DNA from: Lepiota brunneoincarnata
Taxonomy: Eukaryota; Basidiomycota; Agaricomycetes; Agaricales; Agaricaceae
DNA length: 64,000 nucleotides
NCBI GenBank assembly: GCA_023014365.1
Contig: JAEBUN010000004.1
Location: 496,001 to 560,000, forward strand
Reading direction: 5' to 3'
The position numbers were made by a program, and so were the translations under genes. A model generated the notes under the pieces. That model was not told where the DNA came from and searched no databases. It was given only the letters and a program-made list of their open reading frames with translations. Every line of letters starts with the position of its first letter. The stretch's first letter is position 1. Below, piece after piece: positions 23,920 through 33,500 of this stretch.

Positions 23920-26274
23920 ATGGTATGTTCAAGCATCAAAAAACTATGAGTTATTTCGCAGATCACCGAAATTTGCTGTAGATTATTCGCATAAGGACCA
24001 AGGACGGCAATTTTCGGTTCGACCTGCAGCCTTCCGACGATGTAGCAGTGCTCCTGGAAAAAGTGTGTGCAAGGTCCCAAATCTGATTGTACCAAGGGCT
24101 CTGACACTGAATTCCCTGTTCAGATACTCGGAACTATGACGGATGTAGATCCTTCGAGTGTCACCGTATCCAATCGGCCTCGGGGCAACGAGGTCAGGAT
24201 CGAGGAGCTGAAAGGCAGGACGCTGGAGAATTTTGGGCTCAAGTGCGTATTCCTCTATTTATCTTGTAGTATTTTTGTACCCATCCGCACAAATCAGGCA
24301 CGGCGACCTCGTTTTTGTATCGTATCAGACTCGGCCTGAACGATCAAGCATCGGCTCAGCGCCTGCAACATCCGACAGGCCCAATGGAGTCGTTAGTGTG
24401 AAACGACCATGGGAACTAGTTAAAGAGGACTCAGTGGATGAGTATTGGCGCACACGAGACGGGAAGATTCCTCGAGGAAAAGACGCACAATTCTGCAAGC
24501 ATGGGCCCAAGGGCATGTGTGATTATTGCATGCCCCTTGAACCTTATGACCCTACGTATCACAAAGAACACAACATCAAATATCTCTCGTATCATGCTTA
24601 CTTGCGGAAGGTTGCACCAAAACAGACTGCTTCGGCGTCATCCTTGCTCCCTCCACTCAACCCTCTGTCATATCGAGTTAAAGTGCCATGTCCAAGTGGT
24701 AGTCACCCCTCCTGGCCCGCAGGTATCTGCACGGGATGTCAGCCGTCGGCGATTACTTTACAATCACAACCTTTCCGCATGGTCGACCACCTGGAGATCG
24801 CATCTATGGAAATAATCGATCGTTTCCTTGAAGCCTGGCGAAAGACTGGTTTGCAGCGATTTGGATGGCTGATCGGCCATCATGAACCATATGACAAAGT
24901 GCCCATGGGGGTAAAAGCTGTTGTGGAGGCAATATATGAACCATTGCAACAGGGGGAGCTCGACGGATTGACACTTGGATGGCCGTGGGAGGAGGAAAGT
25001 CGGATCCGCGAGCTATCTGCAGCAGCTTCCGTCCCCTTAACAGTCGTTGGTTATATTTTCACTGATTTGACACCAACCGAGGAAGACAGAACAAAGAACA
25101 TTTACAAGCGACACCCACAATCCTTCTACCTCTCCTGCTTAGAAGCTATATTTGCAGCGAGGCTTCAGAAAGACAACCCAACTGTATCGCGTTCATCCCC
25201 AGCTGGTCATTATGGTTCCAGACTAGTAACGGCAGTGTTGACGGCTACAGAAGACGGTCAAGTCGACGTTGCCGCATACCAGGTCTCCGAACAGGCTGTG
25301 GCCATGGTTGATGCAGACATGATCGAAGCGAGTATTGACCCGGGGATTGTACGTGTGAAGGAAGAAGACCGGAGTGAGGACTCCGCGAGGTACATACCCG
25401 ATGTCTTTTTCTCTTATAAAAATGAGTATGGGCTTGAGGTCAAGAAGAGCGCAAAACCATGCTTCCCTGTTGAGTATCTACTGGTGAACGTGGGTATCCT
25501 GTGCATTGTTTGCTACTTCACCTCTCATAATTTCCTCAACTTGGTATAGGTGACACATGGCTTCCCTCAAAATCCATCGCCCATGTTCAACTCGACGCAG
25601 GTCCAGGATCGAGAATCGGCCGGGGTTGGAGGACCAGACGCTCGATAATGTCATGGCTAAGCTGCGACAGTTAGGAGGCAATAGACCTACTCGACAGTCG
25701 GACAGCAAGACCTGGACAGGCACACAAGCGCATTGAGTTGGCGAAATGGCTTAGCGACTGGCACCTTATTTCGTTCTTGGGCACTACACAACTGTTCTCT
25801 GATGTACGCATCTTATCGTGCCGTATCAATCTCAGTGGAATATTGGTGACGCTAATGTGCTAATAATCCAGGAGGACCTCAAGCTGCTCATGCGGACTGT
25901 CTCGAATCCAAAGATTCTAGAAGACGTCTCGCTCCTCGATCCAGTCCTGACTTCGGATAGCTGGCAAACACTGATGACGTTCACCCGTGAGAGCGCACGT
26001 ATGTCTCCCACCCTCCTCCTCTCCTTTTTCCATGGCTTTTGACTCTTTTCTTGACACAGCCGACCAACCTTCGTTGTCCGGACAGAACGCTATCTTCAGC
26101 GGTGGCGATGATGATGACGACATCCCATCGGAGATCCTCGACCAGATCGCTGCGGACAATGCGGCTAGCGGGGGTAGTGGAGGGAGTTCAACTGGAAATC
26201 GAATTTGTCCACACTGTACTTTTGAAAACGCACATGGAGAGTCTGATTGTGAGGTTTGTGGATTGCCCTTGTAG
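23920..26274 (+). CDS. NPL4: NPL4, Cdc48/p97 ubiquitin cofactor (two apparent frameshifts)
   Basis: Npl4 with Ufd1 recruits the Cdc48 ATPase to ubiquitinated substrates. The first coding exon is only the ATG (23920-23922), followed by a GT-AG intron. Exon 2 opens IIRIRTKDGNFRFDLQPSDD (the UBX-like fold). Then come a zinc-binding segment KHGPKGMCDYCMPLEPYDP, the MPN-type core (FGWLIGHHEPY, VGYIFTDLTPTEEDR) and the C-terminal THGFPQNPSPMF, WLSDWHLISFLGT, SDSWQTLMTFTRESAP. A final NZF-like finger is CPHCTFENAHGESDCEVC, with Arg where NZF domains have Trp. Two +1 shifts break the exon at 25.55-25.8 kb: near 25606-25608 before IENRPGLEDQTLD, and between 25672 and 25738 before IELAKWLSDW. The rest is intact. 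Confidence 0.88.
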
Positions 26275-26560
26275 CTTGGTAGGGGAGCACTCGTATTCTT
26301 CAACCAAGAGCGTTTTGTGTATTGCACGTGTATCTTTATACTTAAATCCAAGGGGGAACTGGGGTTGGATGTGTTATAGTCATGTGAGATTCATGAAATT
26401 CCTGCCATTGGTAGGGTACTGTACTTCAAGGCTGGTTACAAATATCCATCATCCTTTATCATCTCATCCTTCTACCACCCAATAGCAGAAATGTACAACA
26501 TAAGTATTCAAGAACCAAGCCGGCGATAGAAATGACACAAGAGCTGGTCCAGGTAGCTGA

Positions 26561-28066
26561 TCACTGACTAAAAACCCACCAACCCGCAAATGCGAGTCCA
26601 AGGAGGATGCCAAGTGCACGTGCAACAATGACAACGACGAGTGCCTTACGGATGGCCGAATAAAAGGTGCTCAGAGCAGATCCTGACCAATTTATCCTGG
26701 ACAAAGCCATCAGTTGTTTTCTTCCACTTCTTGCATTCTAAATATAGCACATACCGGCGGTCGTTCACCCCTCCGGCGCGTAAACTGGCCTCCCAGCCGC
26801 GTATCACCTCTCGGTAGCGTTTGCCAAAGACCCTGCAAAGATACGGTCAAACTCCGCAAGGGATGAGGCAATATGAAGCTTTGACTCACCAGATCCAAAA
26901 ATTAACGTCGGGGTAGGAGAATCGGGGGAAAACGCTTGCGAGGCTTGGAGCAACGTATTCCACTCGGAAATCTTCTGCCATACTTTGATATGGGAGTTGC
27001 ATGTATTGGGAAAGAGGCGATGATGTTTCTTCCTCTTTGGGTGGCATCGAATCGTGAGAGGATTGTGGTAATATCATGTAGGACATCAGATCTAGTGTCA
27101 TCCCCAACGAAAGACCCCAAAGTTTGAGCGTCTTGGGAGAAAAGCCTTTTTCAATAACATCTTGGGTGCTTGTGTGTTTTTTGTTCTTCTTTTCCGATGG
27201 AACGTCTTGTGCGAGAGAGGGTTCTAGGATGATGGCGGGAAATTCCATGCTACCGATGAGTACGCGGACGAGGAACCGGAGGGTGACGGAATTTTTTGGA
27301 GCAATGCGTGAGGCGGCGTCTACGGAAACCGAGGACCATTTTGGTGATGAGATAGGCGAGACAAGAGAAGCGAGAGGTATCCAGTGGAGGGTAGTTGTTG
27401 TGATTGGGTCGGGAGGAGGCGCATGGGGTGTAACCTGGAGGAAGACGTATGGCGAGAGGATCATAAGGAGGCGTTTTCCGAGGGATGTAGTGATTTCACG
27501 ATCGTCGAGTTGGCCAATGGGTGTATAGTGGTTCTCAGCGAGGTCGATGCCGACTTCTTCCCATGTCTGACGCATTGCTGTGTTAAACGGTTGTCTCAGA
27601 GGCAAAGCTATGCGTCGAGGTTTTGGATCATACCAGTATAGAGACCACCTTCGTCATCTGGCTCAGTTCTACCGCCAGGGAACGCAACGTGAGCCTCGGG
27701 TTCAGTCGTGCACGCTAGTTCGAGCCGGAGTCGCTCCATCCACAGGAGCGGATTCACGGTGGAGGAAGAGGATCTCAGGGCGGGAGTTCGGGTCTTTGAC
27801 CCATTCAAGTTCAAAAAACTCGGTTAGAGATGGCGGTGGTGATGGAGAGTCTGGGAGTTTCGCGGTGGGTGAGGGAACAACGCGGATGAGAAGGGCGACG
27901 GCTGCTCGACGAGGTTCTGGAAGGACATGAGCTGGTTATTTGTGGTAGTCTAGTATAGGCATGACGCACGAGTCGGCGGTGAAGCTATCATACGGGGTGG
28001 AGTTGAGCGAATGCGCTGCAATGCACAAGCAAGCAGAGGAGTCACGGAGACTGTGTTCTCGGTCAT
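26561..28066 (-). CDS. Nudix hydrolase, CoA-pyrophosphatase-like, with C-terminal TM
   Basis: Nudix-fold hydrolase resembling the peroxisomal CoA diphosphatase Pcd1/NUDT7 group. Start ATG 28066 (MTENTVSVTPLL); an upstream exon starting at 28151 is possible. Early strand RRAAVALLIRVVPSP, then EILFLH, HVAFPGGRTEPDDEGGLYT and, after an intron, AMRQTWEEVGIDL. This is a Nudix box with Gln instead of the usual Glu after Arg. The C-terminus has FSYPDVNFWIW and a last hydrophobic helix (ALVVVIVARALGILLG), suggesting membrane anchoring. Between EILFLH and HVAFPGG the frame changes: either a 43-nt intron or an extra base near 27735-27740. Stop 26561-26563. Confidence 0.75.
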
Positions 28067-28281
28067 AGTTGTAGGTTTCTCTGTTAGTAGCATTATTAAC
28101 AAAAGAGAGAGGGAACGAGTACAACGACGGGCAGGACTCACCTTTGGGCATGATGGTCGCGAGGGGTGGTTCATTAAACAAGTTTTGCAACCCCAACCAT
28201 TTCACATCCTGACGTCGTTCTCGGCATCTTCCGGTCATGTTACAAAGGTTTCACACGTGCTCTGTTCTATTCAACTATGGG

Positions 28282-29876
28282 TTAAATCTCAACCCATCCA
28301 CCATCAGTCTCTTCAGGACTGATAAAAAGGTTCAGGATAAAGTAGATAGCGGTGGCACCCAGACGCATCCCAAGACCCCGATACAACTGTCCGATACCTG
28401 TGTTCTTCCACAAACTCTCAGGCTCATCTAAGTCATCGACCTTCTTTCTCGATCCTTCTCACCATCGCTCTCCTTGCCATGTACAGGTTTTGACTCTCTT
28501 CTGCGACGAGGTCGTCGGACGATGGGTAGGTCTGACCTCTCTTCGGTCAAGACGTGCCAGAACGCGTCCACGACACCGTTGTATGGTGCTGGTCTTAGTT
28601 CAACACACCCCTTGATCGGCTCGGCAGTGCCCCGGACTTGCACTTGAAGTCGCCGACGGATGGTTTCAATTGGCAGCGTCACAAGCAAGCCAAGGCAACT
28701 TGCTCCAAGTTCAGCACAACCCCACGCGACAGGATGAGATTCCTCGGTTATGTGCGACGCTCCGAAGAAGGAAACGATCATGCCAGGAAGGGCGAAAGAT
28801 ACAATGGGGCGTAGGGCGCTGTCGAGGAGTGTCGGGATGAGGAGGTTGGGGTGGAGGTAGATACCTTTGAATCCTCCCTCGTCGCGTAGGATCTTGTGGA
28901 GTGCATCAACAGGTCCGACATATGCTTTGTGCCTAGCATTAAATGATTGCACGATTAGGCGTGTCCTGATGAGGTCCAGAGGCGAAAGTATGAAACCAGT
29001 CAGGACGTGAGAAACAATGGGAAGCATTAGGGGAGGTTGGTGGAAGAGGGAAATAGACGGAAAGAATAATGATTGGAGGAATTGATGGATGAAAGGCTGC
29101 ATCGTCGTTGAGAGCATCTCCGTGGCAGTTGATGTCAGTAAACCTGTAACCCATCTAGTAAATTACATTGGTGAGCAATTGAATGCACACATACCTTTCC
29201 AGAGGGCAAGCCAGCCTTCAAAACGAAAACGACCAACTCTTTTCATCATACTCCAGACACCATCAACGCTGCCGACGGGAATGATATACTCGGGTCGTGT
29301 TCCTTCCTCTAAAACAGATCGACGTATGATGTAACCTTGTTCGTCTGTCGGCCGTGGAGCAGGGTGCCGTCTTAGTGTCGGGATGCTGTGAGGGTCTGCG
29401 AAATACGAATCATCATTGTCAGAGTCACTGAGCTACAATACCAAAAGCATAAGCTAGCCGGGCAGACTGGATTATGGCCATGAACATACTACATCATCAT
29501 GTTCTTCAACGTATTCTTCTTCCCCTCGAGGCTCTCCCGCGTCTCGTGGAACCCATTGAACCTGGAGGAGCAGTTTCCCGACTTCCCATGGATTAACTAG
29601 TGCAGTACTTGTGTATTGGAGAACAGCAGATGCAATGAGTGTTTTGAAAAGCTGGGCGGGATTTATTTCCAACGGCTCCGACAGGTCGAGGGCTGGGGAC
29701 AGCTCAAATATTGAGTTGCGTGGTGGACGTGTTGACCATTGATGTGTTTGGCCTGTGAGATCTGGTGGAGAGACGGAGGATGTGTTGGAGTTTGGGGCGT
29801 TTGGCGAGGGAGGAACGAAAGCCCAGGCGGAAGAGGGATCGATGTAGAGGTCCCGAAGGGAGGGTGGAGAGGTCAT
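28282..29876 (-). CDS. UGO1: Ugo1-like mitochondrial fusion/carrier protein
   Basis: Outer-membrane protein of the mitochondrial carrier fold that links Fzo1 and Mgm1 in mitochondrial fusion. Start ATG 29876 (MTSPPSLRDLYIDPSSAWAF). The first carrier-like repeat shows LVNPWEVGKLLLQVQWVPRD. After an acidic loop and intron come GWLALWKGLLTSTATEML, then SPLDLIRTRLIVQSFN and LPIETIRRRLQVQVRG, degenerate PX[DE]XX[RK] carrier motifs. The C-terminus after the last intron is LYRGLGMRLGATAIYFILNL; stop 28282-28284. Frame is intact if an intron of about 40 nt follows the RRRRESKP segment. Assignment rests on the PSSAWAF opening and overall order. Confidence 0.83.
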
Positions 29877-30570
29877 GAGGAAGAGTTGTACCGAGTGACA
29901 CCCGCCCGAGCCTCTCTTGGTCACGGGCCGCCCACGTGCTATTTCCTGCTTTCCTTGCCACTGGGCCAGACAAATTCATACAGGGGCTCTAACTCATGCG
30001 TCCACGCTGCATCGCCGTCCGATAGCAAGCGGGAGCCACTGCCCGCGATGACCTCACCATGACTCGTCCAGGTGGCTCTCCATTGTACATGCCCAGTGAT
30101 TCATCATATTCCTGTCACAAAGAGGCTGCAACAGTGGCGTTCACACGGGTTGCATATCTCCCTGCAAGCCTTCATTTTGAAGTCCTTCTGGACTATTTCG
30201 TACTTCGAAGGACGCTGTTTGTGCGCACGCTGTGGTTTACCGTCGCAAGCCTGTGTTCGTAGGCTAATTCACACCACCGGTGCACTGCAACCACACGGCC
30301 GCAAAAAGCACCTTCCCGACGCTTCATGTGAGCCCACAGCTTCTCCTAACCATTGGCCCTCCCACTGGCAGAATGTCCCCGACACCGATGCGTGTGACCG
30401 TGACGATAGTTGCCTATTATGGGAGTGACATCAGAATTTTCGGTTATTCGCCTGCACTCCACGCTCCCTGTCTCTTATCCTCCTTTCGGCCCCGTCGTGG
30501 TTCAACCTTACTTTCCTTCTCTCCGCATTGTCTCTATTCACCATCCTTACTCCCTGGCTGTTGTCTCCAG
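29877..30570. promoter_or_regulatory. Divergent intergenic region UGO1 / tricalbin
   Basis: 694 bp between divergent starts. The last 100 bp before the tricalbin ATG are C/T-rich, typical of a strong fungal promoter. An intron in the 5' UTR is possible because the ATG is immediately preceded by a TCTCCAG acceptor-like sequence. Confidence 0.5.
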
Positions 30571-33500
30571 ATGGCGACCAATGGCGCCCCCAACAACAAT
30601 CAACCTCAACTGGATGCCATTATGAGACAAGACGCTCAACGGGGTGTCCCAGTTCATACTTTCAACCCGGATGCTACTCCACAGCAAAAGGCCGCGAGCG
30701 CTGGGAAGGCACGCGACCAGCTGAAGAGTGTGGGTTCTCAAGACAAGAAACCCCCTGAAAAAGGTACGTACATTTCCAACCTCCTCCTGAACGCCAACCT
30801 CCTTAACCGCCCACTCAGAGGTTCGAGTTGATACTGGTCGCTCCCAAGTGGTTCCGACCATCGTGGTCGAAGACCATGATGGTATCAAGCCCCAACTCAC
30901 AGCCACGGGTGCCTCCGAAACAGTTCAAGACGTCCAACAGGATGCTGCGGAACACGACATCCCTGGCGCCATACCCACAGGTTCCGCGCCAGTAATTCCC
31001 GATTGGTACCGTGTCGGCTGGCGTCAGATCTCGGGCATTGATAATCCCCCATTGGCCGAAGGGGTTGAGAAGGAGAGAGGTGTCCTAGAGATGTTCCTTA
31101 CCGAACAATTCTATGGCGACTGGTATCACAACGCCGCAGTGATTGTCTTCGTACGTTTTTTCCAACTGCCCGACGTCTTTTGCTAAAGCCAAAAACAAAT
31201 AATCAGGCCGTACTTGCCTCTCACTTTCTCACTCGCTTCAACTTTGGATGGGGCTGGCTATTTATCCTCCTGGCGTTTTGCAACACATACTATTCCACCT
31301 CTATGACGCGAACTCGGAGACATGCCAGGGATGACATTCAACGCGAGCTTGTAAAGACGCGACTCGCGTCTGAGCACGAGACCGCGGACTGGATGAACCA
31401 TTTTTTGGAACGCTTCTGGCTGATTTATGAACCTGTTCTTTCTGCGACCGTTATTTCCTCCGTGGATCAGATCCTCAGCGCAAATACTCCTCCGTTCCTG
31501 GACTCTCTTCGATTGACAACCTTCACTTTAGGTACCAAGGCACCCAGAATCGATAAAGTCAGGACCTTCCCGAAGACTGAAGACGACGTCGTCATGATGG
31601 ATTGGGGTATTTCATTCACGCCCAACGATACCTCCCAGATGACCCAGCACCAAATTACACAAAAGGTTAATCCCAAGATCGTCTTATCCATTCGACTAGG
31701 CAAGGGTTTAGCTACAGCTTCGATGCCTATCCTGTTGGAAGACATTACCTTTAGCGGTCTCATGAGGATTCGCTTGAAGTTGATGTCAAACTTCCCCCAT
31801 GTTCAGGTCGTCGATATCTCGTTTGTTGAAAAGCCTGTGATCGACTATGTCCTCAAACCTGTTGGTGGCGAAACATTCGGCTTTGATATTGCTAATGTCG
31901 GTCATGACCCCTACCCCTCAAAGGCTATCCTATGACACTGACAACGTTAGGTCCCCGGGCTCTCTACCTTCATCCGCGATATGACGCACTCGACCCTCGG
32001 TCCTATGATGTATGAACCCAACGTCTTCACCCTGAATCTTGAACAGCTTTTGTCTGGCAAGCCCCTCGACGCCGCCATTGGTGTTCTTCAAGTTACCCTT
32101 CATTCCGCCCGCGGAATCAAGGGCACCAAGATTGGTGGTGGCACTCCTGATCCCTTCATTAGCGTCACCATCAATGACCGTCAAGAACTTGCCCGTACCA
32201 AGTACAAAACCAATACGTACGTGCTGCCCCAGCCGTTCCTTGGCTTAGACCCACACTCTATCAATCTAGCTATAACCCAACCTGGATGGAAACCAAGTTT
32301 ATTTTGATCAACTCTCTCAGCGAAGTCCTTGATTCTTCATCTCTACGACTTCAATGACCACAGAAAGAACACACTTCTTGGTTCCGCCACATTTGACATG
32401 ATTCAACTCGCAGAAGACTCCTCTCACGAAGGGATCGTTTCGCCATTGCTGAAAGACGGCAAGGACCGTGGAGAGCTACGTTACGATATTACGTACTACC
32501 CCGCTTTGGAATCTACCGAAAGATCAACTGAAGTTCCGGAATCCAGTACGTACTTGAACTCACCCCCTAAAGCGCTCACATTGATCATCATTCGTCGTAG
32601 GTGTCGGTATTGTTCGCCTCGTCATTCACCAAGCAAAAGACCTGGACCAATCTAAGTCCCTCTCCGGTGATCTCAACCCCTTCGCTCAGCTCTTCCTCGG
32701 TAACAACACCACCGACGCCGTTTTCAGTACGCCTCGGTTCAAGCACACTGTCTCACCAGTCTGGGAAGCGCCTCATGAGTTTCTTTGCACTGACAAGGAA
32801 ACCTCTGTCATCACAATCAAGGTTATTGATGACCGCGACTTCCTGAAGGATCCGGTCGTTGGTCATATGTCCATCAAGCTCTCAGATTTACTGAGTTGCA
32901 TGGGCGAGGCCGGCCGTGACTGGTTCCCGTTGAGCCGCTGTGTGTCTGGACGCATTAGACTTTCGGCAGAGTGGAAACCTGTTGCTATGGCTGGAAGCTT
33001 GCAAGGGTCCGATCACTACAAGTTCCCTATCGGTGCTATCAGGCTTTGTCTCCTTAAAGCCACTGATGTCAAGTACGTGCGTTCCGCCCAACCCGACTTG
33101 AGATGCGCTGAGCTTATGGCCTGCAGGAACGTTGAGGCTACCCTTGGTGGAAAGGTCAGAAATTCATCCCTGGTTGCGCCACATCCCTTGTTGACCATCA
33201 CGGCCTGCACAGAGCGATCCCTACGTTCGCGTCCATGTCGGGAGTGTCCATTACCGGCCGCACGGATGTCGTTAACAACAGTCAGTGGTTGCCTACGTTT
33301 GCCCTTCTTGCACCTCATCAAATAACCCAGACCTCAATCCGGTTTGGGACCAGATCCTCTACATTCCCGGTACGTCATCCGTCGCCATATCAAAGATATT
33401 CCTTGTTTACACGTGCGGTAGTCCACTCACTCAGGGAAACTCTCTTGTTGGAATGTATGGACTATCAAAACTTGACAAGGGTGAGCTGCAACAGTTCATT

